From assembly GCF_009797025.1 (NCBI RefSeq), contig NZ_CP047027.1, positions 1,798,001 through 1,862,000 on the forward strand: 64,000 nucleotides of DNA, in the 5' to 3' direction. The DNA comes from Cellulophaga sp. L1A9. GTDB taxonomy: Bacteria > Bacteroidota > Bacteroidia > Flavobacteriales > Flavobacteriaceae. The position numbers were made by a program, and so were the translations under genes. The notes under the pieces were generated by a model. That model saw only the letters and a list, made by a program, of their open reading frames with translations. It made no database searches and was not told the DNA's origin. Within the stretch, counting starts at the first letter, position 1, and every line of letters starts with the position of its first letter. This document shows positions 37,727-47,483 of this stretch, one piece after another.

Positions 37727-37799
37727 TACATTGCATGAGCAAACTGAAATTTCTATACTTATTAACCAAGCCTGGCAATTCTAAATTTTTCAGCTTTTC

Positions 37800-37873
37800 T
37801 AATCAAAATATTTATATTTAGGGAAATAAGAAACTGAAACAAAATGCTTATCACCTGCCTTACGTTTCTGCTC
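37800..37873 (+). repeat. First recognisable cassette-array spacer
   Basis: It shares ordered blocks with 48225-48292: AAAATATTTATATTTA, AATAA, AAACTGAA and CTTATCACCTGCCTTACGTTTC. It ends in the R'-like core ACGTTTCTGCTCC at 37862. The downstream lipoprotein gene starts 42 bp after the core, as in other cassettes. This is taken as the left limit of the array. Confidence 0.55.
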
Positions 37874-37905
37874 CTAACCATACCTTTAACCAACCTTTTG
37901 ATACC

Positions 37906-39219
37906 ATGAAAAAATTAGTTTTTGTTTTTCTTCCTTTGCTATTCCTCGTATTTGCCTGTTCAAAAAAATCTTCGGAAGTAGAGGAACCCATCGAGGAAGA
38001 AATTATAACACAAGAAAATGAGACCTACTTTACCTTAAACGTTCCTGAAACTAAATTTTCTGATACCACTGAAGCTTGGGTTGTACTTCATGATCCCAAT
38101 AACAATAATGTTTTGGATTACCAGCGTTTAACAAATGGAACCACCTACACTTTTGAAAAACTCAAATCCGATTTCTTTATTGCTTCCAATATTAGTTTAT
38201 TAAGCATAGCAACAGACAACGGCAATACTAGCCTCTATATTTCTACCTATACTCTTATTGACAATGGTACAGAATGGACCTTAGACAGTCCTACCGCACC
38301 GGAATTTACACCTAGAGAAAATCCAACTGGAGCACTAGTGATCAAAGCAAACAATTTAATTTCACCGGCTTCCTATAATGTATCCAATTCCTTTGGACCC
38401 ACGCTTTCAGGAGGCGCGAGTATCTCTACAGTAGACCAACAAACCGCTCTATCTTTTGATAATGTCCTTCTTTTTAATGATAATCGTTATTTACTTTCTC
38501 TTTTTGACGCTAATGGCGAAGGGAAATATATGTTTTTAGATGATTTAACAGATGGCCAAATTGTTACTCTTGACAATACACAACTAAAAACATTTGACCA
38601 AACGGTACCCGTATATATTCCTGAAGGAGGTGAATATTACTCATCCGTATTTGGCTATAATCAAGGGCAGGAATATAGCCAAGGAAATGGATATATTTTA
38701 AATTTGATTTTTCCTTTTGACAATGAAAAAATAACCTCTGGGACTCTAAATCTAGGATATTTAAATACTTTAGATCGGTATATCACAACGTTTAACTATA
38801 CTAAGGATAAGTTTAACTATAGCTATAAAAAATATGGCGAAATCCCAACAAGAATCTATATCGGATATCCTGAAGAATGGAATGTAGAGGTAACAAATGA
38901 ATCCATACATAATTTTCAATTTAGTGGCCCTTCAACTAATTTATTTTACACGCAAAGCCATCATTGGCAAACAAGTTCCGGGACTAAAGATGTGGACTAT
39001 TCTGAAGTACATTGGGCTGTAATTCATAGGGGTGATCATTACCCTTTTAGTTATCAATTGCCCGATGAAATTTTGGAGGCCTATCCAAATTTAGATATCA
39101 ATGGTGTAGCGTATAAAAGAAGCATCTTTTATTTAGATCGTCAATCCGCCACGGCTAAATATGTTGATCCTAATTCTGACATATTACTTGATTCTGAAAC
39201 TGTTCGCATAGAAAATTAA
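37906..39219 (+). CDS. Hypothetical lipoprotein
   Basis: Lipoprotein of 437 residues with lipobox VFAC and an acidic linker (EVEEPIEEEIITQEN). The mature region looks like successive beta-sandwich segments, rich in Thr/Asn/Tyr. No domain is recognised. It is the first gene after the recognisable start of the cassette array. Confidence 0.75.
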   Translation: MKKLVFVFLPLLFLVFACSKKSSEVEEPIEEEIITQENETYFTLNVPETKFSDTTEAWVVLHDPNNNNVLDYQRLTNGTTYTFEKLKSDFFIASNISLLSIATDNGNTSLYISTYTLIDNGTEWTLDSPTAPEFTPRENPTGALVIKANNLISPASYNVSNSFGPTLSGGASISTVDQQTALSFDNVLLFNDNRYLLSLFDANGEGKYMFLDDLTDGQIVTLDNTQLKTFDQTVPVYIPEGGEYYSSVFGYNQGQEYSQGNGYILNLIFPFDNEKITSGTLNLGYLNTLDRYITTFNYTKDKFNYSYKKYGEIPTRIYIGYPEEWNVEVTNESIHNFQFSGPSTNLFYTQSHHWQTSSGTKDVDYSEVHWAVIHRGDHYPFSYQLPDEILEAYPNLDINGVAYKRSIFYLDRQSATAKYVDPNSDILLDSETVRIEN

Positions 39220-39271
39220 AGACTAATTACTATGTAGTAGTGCATCCGACTTTGAGCAATTCAGAACAAAA

Positions 39272-39483
39272 CAGTTATAATATTGAACACACACGATTAG
39301 GTGGTTTTAAAGTATGTAGTTCAACAATTAAATAAACTACTATAATAAAATACCTACTTCTGCGAAAAACTGTAGTGTAGCCAATTCTTTTTATTTTAGT
39401 AGCTACGGGAGATTGCAAATCTCTCCCATATGAAAATTAAAACTATATACTTACGTATAGCTGTACATTTCCAGCAATTAGAA
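39272..39483 (+). repeat. Long spacer repeat, copy A
   Basis: Fills most of the 328-bp interval before the HEAT-like gene. Blocks shared with other copies: TAGTGTAGCCAATTCTTTTT, TAGTAGCTAC, a GGGAGA...TCTCTCCC hairpin, and ATACTTACGTAT. It ends in a degraded core, GTACATTTCCAGC, where other copies have GTACGTT. Confidence 0.8.
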
Positions 39484-39547
39484 AAATGCATCGTCCTGAA
39501 ATAAGTTAACTAACTTACTATCCTAATAAAAAAACTAGCATTTAGTA

Positions 39548-40255
39548 ATGAAAACATTAGAGGAATATAAAATTTGGTTAAAAAAAATTCAACGTAATAA
39601 TGAATTAGACCATCTTGAATTTGTTTGGGAACTTATGAGAAGTCCTTTCATTGAATTTCACTATTCTCTAATTATAGATAACGGATTAAATAACGAATTC
39701 AGTCGTGATTTAAAATCTAGATTTAATGAACATATAGAAGCAGAAGACTTTCTTATTGGAAAATTAATAAATAATCAAGATATAGAATTTCATTCCGAAA
39801 TAATTTATTTGTTAGGTAAAATAAACAAAAAGCACAAAGCCAAAATTTTGGAGTATGCAAAAAAATTAGCTGAAGACCAAAATAGTTACACTCGTGAAAA
39901 AGCAATTATTGTTTTAGGTTGGATTGGAAAGAGTGCTGAAACTAAAATTTTAGAAAAACATCTACTTGAAGATAAAAATGAAAAATGTAGAGCATGGAGT
40001 GCTTCATCTTTTATGCAAATGTGGTTTAATAGAAAAAGCGTAAAAACTAAAGCTTATCGAGCATTTGAAAAAGCCCTACTAAGTGAAACAGACCCTTTTG
40101 TTATTTCCGTAATTTTAAATGCAATAAGGACTATAGGAAAAACGAAACTCGGAATTTCTCAAACCTCATTGGATGAATTAAATATTACTCAAATTAATAT
40201 TGGTAAAGAGAAAGCAATACGGCACATCGAAAAAACACTTAAATCTAAAAAATAA
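39548..40255 (+). CDS. HEAT-repeat-like protein
   Basis: Cytoplasmic all-helical protein of 235 residues. Helix pairs around 75-165 (LIGKLINNQDIEFHSEIIYL; EKAIIVLGWIGKSAETKIL; CRAWSASSFMQMW) have the spacing of HEAT/PBS-lyase-like repeats. Probably a protein-binding scaffold. Assignment is tentative. Confidence 0.65.
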   Translation: MKTLEEYKIWLKKIQRNNELDHLEFVWELMRSPFIEFHYSLIIDNGLNNEFSRDLKSRFNEHIEAEDFLIGKLINNQDIEFHSEIIYLLGKINKKHKAKILEYAKKLAEDQNSYTREKAIIVLGWIGKSAETKILEKHLLEDKNEKCRAWSASSFMQMWFNRKSVKTKAYRAFEKALLSETDPFVISVILNAIRTIGKTKLGISQTSLDELNITQINIGKEKAIRHIEKTLKSKK

Positions 40256-40369
40256 CTGCAGGTATTAAAACCTATAAACAATACGAGCTTCGGGCAAAAC
40301 CGAAAGGTTATTGTGTTTTTATAAGGTCACAAAATCTCAGACTTAGCTTTAATAGAATAAAGAAAACCT

Positions 40370-40697
40370 GCATCGCCGGCAGACAGGCAAAAGAAAAACT
40401 CCAGTTACTATACTCTTGGCGCTTAAACCTAAGCTTACCTCCTAAGGGATCTTAGCTATAACACACATTCTTGTCATTATCTCTTAGAACCACTATAGTA
40501 TTTAAAATACCTGATTATGTAGCTCTAAAGTGCGTATTTCAACGATTAAATAATCTATACTAAGCAAAATACTCGCACTTCTACAGAAAACCGCAGCGCA
40601 ACCAATTCTTTTTATGCTACTTTAGTAGCTATGCGAGATTACAAATCACCGCCATATGAAAAATTAAAACTATATACTCACGTATATCCATACGTTC
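40370..40697 (+). repeat. Long spacer repeat, copy B
   Basis: Covers most of the 520-bp interval after the HEAT-like gene. It begins with GCATCGCCGGCAGACAGGC, then CTCCAGTTACTATACTC and CCTAAGCTTA, followed by CTACTTTAGTAGC and ends in CATACGTTCTAAG, the R'-like core. The preceding 40256-40369 has no gene. Confidence 0.75.
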
Positions 40698-40779
40698 TAA
40701 GTAATTAAAAGAGAATCTCCTGCTTAAATATAAAATACCATTCGAGAAAAAAATTTTCATTGAGCAGACGAAACTGAGT

Positions 40780-41190
40780 TTGCCATATATTTATTCAATT
40801 GAATATAAAAAAATTAAAAACACGGCAATTTTTACATTGTCATTTTTAAGTGCAGGAATAATTATTCTCCATTTTGGAAGTGAATTAAATACTCTATTCT
40901 TTACCGTTGGAATATTTAGGATATTTATTCTAAACAAGAAAATTATAAAAAATAGACACATAAGAGCGACCCGGGAATTAACGGAAAATGGTGAAATAAT
41001 ATCATTTGGGATTTTTAAGCTTGCAAATAATTGTCTGAGGTTTTCAAATGACTATTCTTGTACTTGGCTTTTTTGGAAAGACTTCAAAAAATATAAAGTT
41101 AAGAATGCCAACTTATTGTTAGTTCCAAAATTATTTAAGGAAGATATTTTTGTAATTAGCGAATCTGAAGTGGACAAGAATGATTTTTAA
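40780..41190 (+). CDS. Small membrane protein, N-terminus uncertain
   Basis: Membrane-associated protein of at least 136 residues with two hydrophobic segments near the N-terminus (TAIFTLSFLSAGIIILHF and TLFFTVGIFRIFIL). The given start is TTG at 40780. The frame stays open back to 40705 and the extra residues (KYKIPFEKKIFIEQTKLS) look coding, but no ATG or GTG exists there. The gene may use an unusual start or have lost its start when the cassette formed. Confidence 0.5.
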   Translation: MPYIYSIEYKKIKNTAIFTLSFLSAGIIILHFGSELNTLFFTVGIFRIFILNKKIIKNRHIRATRELTENGEIISFGIFKLANNCLRFSNDYSCTWLFWKDFKKYKVKNANLLLVPKLFKEDIFVISESEVDKNDF

Positions 41191-41291
41191 AAAATATTAA
41201 ACTTTCTTGAAGATAAGATAAATTAACTACTCATCTCTTTGTAAGAAAAACTTGAGAAAAAAATGAAATATTTAACTAAACGCTCACAATA

Positions 41292-41561
41292 ATGGCACAT
41301 GGAAGTTTGTCGCAATTTAAAGCGACTTTAGCAAGAAAAATTGAACGCGACCAAAAGAGACAATCGAGAGCTGTTAGAAATTCAGACTATAAAGATTCTG
41401 ATGAAAAACCAGAATATAACTTTCCAGAATTGACAGAAAAAGAATTGGAAAAAGTAAAAAGTGATATTCGTAAAAAATTGAAAGCTGATAGAAAAAAAGA
41501 ATATATCTATATTTCAATTGCTTTTGTTGTCATTGTTGTTTTAGTTTTAGTGATTATTTAG
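41292..41561 (+). CDS. Tail-anchored small protein
   Basis: Protein of 89 residues. The first ~65 residues are highly charged and probably helical or coiled (LTEKELEKVKSDIRKKLKADRKK), and the last ~20 are a single hydrophobic segment (ISIAFVVIVVLVLVII), so it would be tail-anchored with the soluble part inside. No family recognised. Confidence 0.7.
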   Translation: MAHGSLSQFKATLARKIERDQKRQSRAVRNSDYKDSDEKPEYNFPELTEKELEKVKSDIRKKLKADRKKEYIYISIAFVVIVVLVLVII

Positions 41562-41629
41562 AGTGAAATTAACTACCTACAACAATGGTAACCGATGCAC
41601 AAGTCTATAATTCGCAAAATAACGACTAC

Positions 41630-41656
41630 AATAACCGCCTTAAAAAGGCGGTTATT
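41630..41656 (+). terminator. Intrinsic terminator
   Basis: A 12-bp perfect stem (41630-41641 with 41645-41656), a 3-nt A loop, and a T-run. It is one of the few conventional terminators inside the array. Confidence 0.88.
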
Positions 41657-41744
41657 TTTTTTAGCTTAGTAAATGATAAGGTAATTTTAAAGTACTTACA
41701 TGTGAGCTTATTGAATCGTTACTATACTTATTAATCAATGCATG

Positions 41745-41957
41745 TAAAACCCTTCTAATACCGAAAATACCCGATTGTTGAGTCTTAATGTATGTAGTTC
41801 AACAATTAAATAAACTACTATAATAAAATACCTACTTCTACCAAAAACAGTTGCATAGCCAGCACCTAGTATTCTACGCTAGTAGCTACGAAAGCTTGCA
41901 ACACTCCTCCCATAAAAAAAATAGTACATACTTAAGTATCGCTATACGTTATAAACC
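41745..41957 (+). repeat. Long spacer repeat, copy C
   Basis: Fills the gene-free stretch 41657-42078 together with unassigned AT-rich sequence. It shares a long block with copy A (GTATGTAGTTCAACAATTAA and ACTACTATAATAAAATACCT) and ends in the core CTATACGTTATAAACC. Confidence 0.78.
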
Positions 41958-42078
41958 ATAGCGAAAAAAAATTCAACCTTCAGGCAACCATCTCAAAAAA
42001 ATTTACGTCTATCTAATTAGCGGTACAAAACTATATCTGCCCATTACTAAAAAACCAAGACATAAATAAACACTCCTT

Positions 42079-43284
42079 ATGAAATTAAAAAAAATTATTT
42101 ATCCCCTTATCGCAATCATACTATTATTATCAAGCTGCGCAGGTTCAAATATTGACAAAGTATTAAAGCAAGGGAAGGTACTACAAGAAGATTTCAAAAC
42201 TACCATACCCTTTACATACGTAAATGGTTGGATTGTTATAGAAGTGGAAATTGAAAATAAAGCGTATAATTTTATTTTAGACACAGGTCATTCAAACTTA
42301 ATAACCACAGAATTAGCAGCAGAACTCAATAGTAAGGTTCTAGGTACTGAAAAAATGAGCGATGTTAACAATACCCAGAATACAACCAAGTATACGAAAA
42401 TTGATAATATCAAAATAGGCAATATTGATTTTCAAAATACTATTTCGTCCATAGTTGATCTCAATAGTAATATGAAATCAGTACGTTGTAGTGATATTGA
42501 CGGACTAATTGGTTCCAATTTAATGAGAAAAGCAGTTTGGGATTTTGATTTTAAAAATCAGTTAATAACAATAGCAAATAGCGAAAAGCAATTAGATATT
42601 CCGACTGAAACTATAGATTCTAAACTCTATATTGGAGCGGCAGGAGTACCTGCGGTTACCTTGGAAATTAATGGGGAGAAAGTACTAAATCATACGGTCG
42701 ATTTTGGAAATGGTGGAGCAAATCTATTGAGAACAAAGATTTTTCAAGAGCAATTAGATGCTAATCTAATAAAAAAGTATGTAAAGGGTAGTCAAAAAGC
42801 TTCTGGCGGATTTGGTCTTACTGAAACACAAACGTTTCATCATACAATTATCGAGGAATTAAAAATAGGTAATCATACTGTCAATAATATATTTACTCGG
42901 GTACGTAATGGATCTGCCAATAACTTAGGGTTAGCGTTCTTTCAAAACTATAGAGTAATCTTAAACTGGAAAAAGAAAAAAATGAAAATGATAGAAATTA
43001 CCAAGGCAGGTAATGACGTTTTTAAAACCTATGGATTTTCAACACTTTTTGAAGAAAACGTTCGCGTAAATGCAATTGTTGAGACTTCTAGTGCATCTAA
43101 ATTTTTAAAGAATGGGGATAAAATATTGCGTATAAATGATACCAATTATGCAAACATTACAGAAAATCAATATTGTGATTTAGCTAATGACGATTTTAAT
43201 AACCAAACAGGCCCATTATTCATTACAATCTTTAGAGATGGTAAAGAACTTAGGTTTGAATTAATAAAAACAGAATTACTTTAA
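42079..43284 (+). CDS. Retropepsin-like aspartyl protease lipoprotein with PDZ-like tail
   Basis: Lipoprotein of 401 residues with lipobox LLSSC. Residues ~45-310 contain an aspartic-protease-like duplication: FILDTGHSNLI (DTG) near residue 70 and HTVDFGNGGANLL (DFG) near 210, with a GLIGSNLM turn between them. The last ~90 residues resemble a PDZ domain (FLKNGDKILRINDTNY). The second catalytic triplet is non-standard, so activity is uncertain. Confidence 0.75.
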   Translation: MKLKKIIYPLIAIILLLSSCAGSNIDKVLKQGKVLQEDFKTTIPFTYVNGWIVIEVEIENKAYNFILDTGHSNLITTELAAELNSKVLGTEKMSDVNNTQNTTKYTKIDNIKIGNIDFQNTISSIVDLNSNMKSVRCSDIDGLIGSNLMRKAVWDFDFKNQLITIANSEKQLDIPTETIDSKLYIGAAGVPAVTLEINGEKVLNHTVDFGNGGANLLRTKIFQEQLDANLIKKYVKGSQKASGGFGLTETQTFHHTIIEELKIGNHTVNNIFTRVRNGSANNLGLAFFQNYRVILNWKKKKMKMIEITKAGNDVFKTYGFSTLFEENVRVNAIVETSSASKFLKNGDKILRINDTNYANITENQYCDLANDDFNNQTGPLFITIFRDGKELRFELIKTELL

Positions 43285-43392
43285 ATAATCTAAAAATAAC
43301 TCATGCTCTGATTAACCTGCCCAGCATTTATTGTTACCAATAATGTAACCAAGCATCTAAGAATTAATTAAAATTTTAATAGCACCCTACAA

Positions 43393-45789
43393 ATGAAAAA
43401 CATTTTAACTCTAATTTTTTGTCTTTTTTTGACAATCGGCTCTTCACAAAAATTAAAGACACTAGAACTTCTTCCGCCAGAATCAACAGAACTTAAAGAT
43501 TTATCATTTCTAAAAGATGAATTAAAGGAAAAACAACTGATAATGCTAGGCGAACAAACGCACATGTATGGAAATATTTTTGAGATGAAAGCAAGAATAG
43601 TAGAATATCTTCATCAAGAGCTAGGGTTTACCACCATAGCGATGGAATCTTCTATGTATGACATTTGGAAAATGAATAAAAGTGAATTTAATCCCGATGA
43701 ATTTAATAACGCTATTTATGGAGTTTGGTCTAGTGCACTTGAGTTTCAGAGATTGGTAAATTACATCGATAAAAATAATTTAAAGGTAATTGGTTTTGAT
43801 TCTCAAGTAATTAGTCCTTCTCAATTTATAGAAGACTTTTATGAGTATTGCGAAAGTCAACATATACCTTTTAAATTAGATGAGGATGATTTAGGTATTG
43901 TAATAGAAGGTATTTTAGAAAATTATACTGTTGAGGAAGATGACATTACATATGAAAATTACGAAAAAGAGCTTACTAGAATTCTAGCGCAAATAGAAAA
44001 GTTAAAAGACAACCAAACTAATTACTATTGGAAACAATTTACAAAAAATCTTTTAGCCAGTTCGCAAGACGCATATTATAATAAAGAGCAAATTATGGCA
44101 ACAGATCTTGGTAACAAAGATCATAATATCCGAGATAAGCAAATGGCCGATAATTTGTTGAGCTATATAAAAAGGAATCCGAATGAAAAAATTATTTGCT
44201 GGGCAGATAACATCCATATTATAAATGATAATTCAAGCATAACAAAACCGATTGCAAAAGATTTTATTTCTATGGGTTCCTACATTCATACAGCGTTAAA
44301 AGACAAGTCATATAGTTTAGCAACCATACACGCAAATGATTCACTATTTGAATCCAGAATAAAAAAATGGGCATTAACCCCAATAAAAAGCAATTCTTTT
44401 GAAAGTGAATTAAGTGGTTTAGGTAAGCCGTATCTATTTATAAGCTCAAACCAAGAGAAAATGCATTCCTTACAGGAAACCAGATTATTAAATTTTATCG
44501 ATTTCACAACAGCACGGTTAGATCAATTACATGATGGTTATATCTTTTTTCAAAACGCAACCCTACCCAAACGACAAGCCACAACAGATAGCTTAATAGT
44601 TTCTGATGAACAAGCAGAATTAGCTAAAAGTATTGCGCAAATTGAAGTAGATGCAAATGTTATACTTAAAGGTCAGGTACTAGACAAGGAAAGCAACGAA
44701 CCAATACCATTTGCAACCATAATTTTAAAAAAGGAAGAAATTTATCGTGTAGCAGACGAAAATGGATTTTATGAATTACCAGTAAAAAAAACAATGCTAC
44801 AAAACTCATCGGTTGTTATTTCATCAATGGGTTATGATTCAAATACAATTACCGTAAAAGAATTAAAGGATAAAAGTTATTTAAAACCGAAGTTTGAAGA
44901 ATTATCTGAAGTTGTCATAACTGGATATTTATTGCCGAAGACCGTATTGAAGAAAGCGGTTTTAAACAAGAAACTAAATCACCCCACAGCACCATTTAAT
45001 TTTCACAGGTATGGTAATGTTTTAGTAAATAAAAATGACACTACCAAATTGGATTTAGAGTTAATAACTAAAGACTATGATGCTGGTTATTTATCTCCTT
45101 TTGTTATATCACAAAGAGTAGAACAAATTAAATGGAATAAAAATAGTACTCCTAAAAAGTATAAATTATCATCTCAATTTTTCTCATATAGACAAAATGC
45201 GATTCGTTACTCCAATATTCTAGATAAGCGAAAGTATAAGAAATTTGAACTAAAATTTGTAAAGTCCAATAACAGTAATGACGACGGAGTATATATAATA
45301 GCATTCGAAACAGCAAGGAATAAATGGAATTATACGAACCGAGGATATCCTACAAAATATTCTGGAAGAGTTTATATTGATAAAGAAAATTTTGCTATTG
45401 TAAAAGTGATTGAAAACTGGGAAACTAGACTAAACAAGGTAGAGATTGAAAAATATTATAAAGGATATGAAAATTATAAAAATATTGTTCAAATGACCAT
45501 TAAGGAAGAAAATATTTGTGATTATACAGCTATTTTAGATACTGGCAAATTGTATGCTACAAGATATTTTAATAGGTCCTACGAGGAATACACGTATAAT
45601 CATGGTAAAACTAAAAATAACGTTTATGAACGCGATTCCTATTTGTTTGACTTTGAGTTAAAGAATGTAGAAGAAATTGAATATTATGAAAATAACAATA
45701 AAAAAGAAAATTCATTAAATAGGGTTAACTATGATAAAGCTTTTTGGGATTCATTTTACAAGCGCGAAATAAGTAAGCAATTGGAATAA
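43393..45789 (+). CDS. Erythromycin-esterase-like protein fused to a carboxypeptidase-regulatory-like domain
   Basis: Exported protein of 798 residues with an N-terminal signal (KNILTLIFCLFLTIGSSQ). Residues ~40-400 resemble the erythromycin esterase fold: IMLGEQTHMYG with the catalytic-type Glu/His, YLHQELGFTTIAMESS, and IICWADNIHI. Residues ~420-500 form a CarboxypepD_reg-like beta-sandwich (LKGQVLDKESNEPIPFATI). The last ~300 residues resemble the outer-membrane-associated domain that follows such modules in Bacteroidota. The joining of esterase-like and surface-type modules is unusual. The substrate is unknown and no macrolide activity is implied. Confidence 0.75.
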   Translation: MKNILTLIFCLFLTIGSSQKLKTLELLPPESTELKDLSFLKDELKEKQLIMLGEQTHMYGNIFEMKARIVEYLHQELGFTTIAMESSMYDIWKMNKSEFNPDEFNNAIYGVWSSALEFQRLVNYIDKNNLKVIGFDSQVISPSQFIEDFYEYCESQHIPFKLDEDDLGIVIEGILENYTVEEDDITYENYEKELTRILAQIEKLKDNQTNYYWKQFTKNLLASSQDAYYNKEQIMATDLGNKDHNIRDKQMADNLLSYIKRNPNEKIICWADNIHIINDNSSITKPIAKDFISMGSYIHTALKDKSYSLATIHANDSLFESRIKKWALTPIKSNSFESELSGLGKPYLFISSNQEKMHSLQETRLLNFIDFTTARLDQLHDGYIFFQNATLPKRQATTDSLIVSDEQAELAKSIAQIEVDANVILKGQVLDKESNEPIPFATIILKKEEIYRVADENGFYELPVKKTMLQNSSVVISSMGYDSNTITVKELKDKSYLKPKFEELSEVVITGYLLPKTVLKKAVLNKKLNHPTAPFNFHRYGNVLVNKNDTTKLDLELITKDYDAGYLSPFVISQRVEQIKWNKNSTPKKYKLSSQFFSYRQNAIRYSNILDKRKYKKFELKFVKSNNSNDDGVYIIAFETARNKWNYTNRGYPTKYSGRVYIDKENFAIVKVIENWETRLNKVEIEKYYKGYENYKNIVQMTIKEENICDYTAILDTGKLYATRYFNRSYEEYTYNHGKTKNNVYERDSYLFDFELKNVEEIEYYENNNKKENSLNRVNYDKAFWDSFYKREISKQLE

Positions 45790-45793
45790 AAAC

Positions 45794-45929
45794 TAAAGGC
45801 AACACCCTATATAAAAAATTGCTATTTTTAGGACAACCAATGGCAGTTGCTTTGTTTCTAGCTTCTAATTTTCCTTAGGAAAATCCTCGCACACAAACCC
45901 GCAACTATTCTTGTACGTAAACGTTATAC
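45794..45929 (+). repeat. attC-like spacer
   Basis: 136 bp from R''-like TAAAGGCAAC to R'-like GTTATAC. It shares CCGCAACTATTCTTGTACGT and CACACAAAC with the spacer at 49947. Partial self-complementarity (AAAAAATTGC...GCAAC). Confidence 0.6.
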
Positions 45930-45938
45930 TATTAAGTT

Positions 45939-46538
45939 ATGAAAAAAATATTTACCCTGCTTTTAATATGTGCATGCAACATTCATATTGGATTTGCTCA
46001 AGCGTCTAAAAGTGACGTAATAAATTTTATTCAAACCGAATTAAATACTGGGGACCATATATTTAAAATGATGACCAACCAGAAAAATCCAAGACAATAT
46101 GCAGAACCTCTGTTGGTAGATGAAAACGGGAAAATACTGGATTCCAAATTTAATATGGATCAAAAGGAAGACGAACCAATCTTGGAATTCAAGTCCGCAG
46201 GTGCTATTAAACTAAAAATTGAGTCCAAAGATTCATTATTCATAATAAGACCAATGGAGAATAGTTACTGCCCATTAATTAAAATAGACTTAAAATCAAC
46301 AACTGTATTTATCAATGACTATATCTTAAAGGATGTAAAGGAAGTTTCTGTAAAAAATACAACCAATGTATTCGAAAGTGAATGGAATGGGTATCAATGG
46401 TGGTCTGATGTTTCAGGTAAATCTTCTAAAGTCAAACCTAAACTTACCATTGGTAGAATTAAAGAAAATAATAAATTATATATTGAAATCTTGTGGGTAG
46501 AAAATGACAAAAAAATGCATTACCGACTTTTGGAGTAA
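45939..46538 (+). CDS. Secreted hypothetical protein (cassette gene)
   Basis: Protein of 199 residues with signal MKKIFTLLLICACNIHIGFAQ. The mature region is basic and beta-rich; no family recognised. The core before it (GTTATACTAT, 45923) and the core after it (ATCTTATAGC, 46547) are reverse complements at 7 of 10 positions. Confidence 0.7.
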   Translation: MKKIFTLLLICACNIHIGFAQASKSDVINFIQTELNTGDHIFKMMTNQKNPRQYAEPLLVDENGKILDSKFNMDQKEDEPILEFKSAGAIKLKIESKDSLFIIRPMENSYCPLIKIDLKSTTVFINDYILKDVKEVSVKNTTNVFESEWNGYQWWSDVSGKSSKVKPKLTIGRIKENNKLYIEILWVENDKKMHYRLLE

Positions 46539-46546
46539 AAGAACAG

Positions 46547-46703
46547 ATCTTATAGCACTAGCTATCATACAGATAATATACCGCTTCTCCAAGAAACAAT
46601 AGTGTAGCCATTACTATTTTTTCTACTTTAGTAACTGCAAGAGATTGCAAAGCTCCCCATTTATTAAAAATAGTTACTTACGTATCTCCGTACGTTAGCT
46701 TTA
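46547..46703 (+). repeat. attC-like spacer containing long repeat copy D (partial)
   Basis: From R''-like ATCTTATAGC to R' GTTAGCTTTA (46694). The inner part matches the 3' two thirds of the long spacer repeat (CTACTTTAGTAACTGCAAG, AGATTGCAAAGCTCCCC, CTTACGTATCTCCGTACGTT). Confidence 0.72.
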
Positions 46704-46729
46704 ATATTAAAAAAACCTTGCTGACTTCA

Positions 46730-47314
46730 ATGAAATTAACACAAACTATTGGTTCTCAAAAAAAAGAATTTGAGCTAATTAACGATACCGAATTACGGAT
46801 TAAAGAAAAGTTTTTACTGAGTTCAAAGGAGAGAACTGTTGACATAGAAACCATTGGTCATCAAAAAACAATAGAAACGCATTCTAGAAAAGGATTAAAA
46901 ATTATTGGCGGTTTTTTCATCCTAATAACAATACTTTGCTTGTACTTATTTCTTTTTCCAGAGAATCCTAACGAGGATTTAGATGGATTTATTTGGGGTG
47001 GATTATTTATGATGGTTCTTAGCTTAATTTGTTTTAAAGCCCCAATGGACAATAAATTAACATTGAGCGGTGGATATGTCCACTTAAATTTCTTCTTGGA
47101 TTCCCCTTCAAAAAAAGAAGTAGAAATATTTGTGGACAATCTGATAAAGATATCAAAAGAAAAAATAAAAGAAAAATATTCAAGAATTGACACGGACATA
47201 CCTGAAGATACATTTATGAACCAATTAAATTGGTTGCTCATCAATAAATTAATTAGCGAAAGTGAATATTATGAAAAGAAAAACGAATATAAAACATCTA
47301 AACTGATGCGATAA
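46730..47314 (+). CDS. Two-TM protein with C-terminal SHOCT-like tail (paralogue A)
   Basis: Protein of 194 residues with two hydrophobic segments around 62-82 and 92-110 and a soluble C-terminus (NQLNWLLINKLISESEYYEKK) resembling a SHOCT-type short helical oligomerisation motif. ATG 46730 is chosen over the TTG at 46718 because it gives the same length and start (MKL.QTIGSQKKEF) as the paralogue at 60039. Flanking cores GTTAGCTTTA (46694) and TAAAGCTAAC (47319) are perfect 10-bp reverse complements. Confidence 0.8.
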   Translation: MKLTQTIGSQKKEFELINDTELRIKEKFLLSSKERTVDIETIGHQKTIETHSRKGLKIIGGFFILITILCLYLFLFPENPNEDLDGFIWGGLFMMVLSLICFKAPMDNKLTLSGGYVHLNFFLDSPSKKEVEIFVDNLIKISKEKIKEKYSRIDTDIPEDTFMNQLNWLLINKLISESEYYEKKNEYKTSKLMR

Positions 47315-47318
47315 ATAC

Positions 47319-47470
47319 TAAAGCTAACAACACTTATAAACAATATGGGCTTCGGGCTTACCTTCCTACCGGAAGGCAGGCAGGCAAAATTAAAAGTTTT
47401 GGCTAAGTGCTTAATCTAAAGTTCACTACTTTTAATTCCCGTATCAAACATACGAGTCGAGACGTTAACT
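47319..47470 (+). repeat. attC-like spacer
   Basis: 152 bp from R'' TAAAGCTAAC to R' GTTAACT. It contains a GGAAGGCAGGCAGGCAAAA element, and TACGAGTCGAGACGTTAAC next to R'. Size matches the 120-150 bp range of superintegron attC sites. Confidence 0.7.
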
Positions 47471-47483
47471 GAAATTACTAAAA

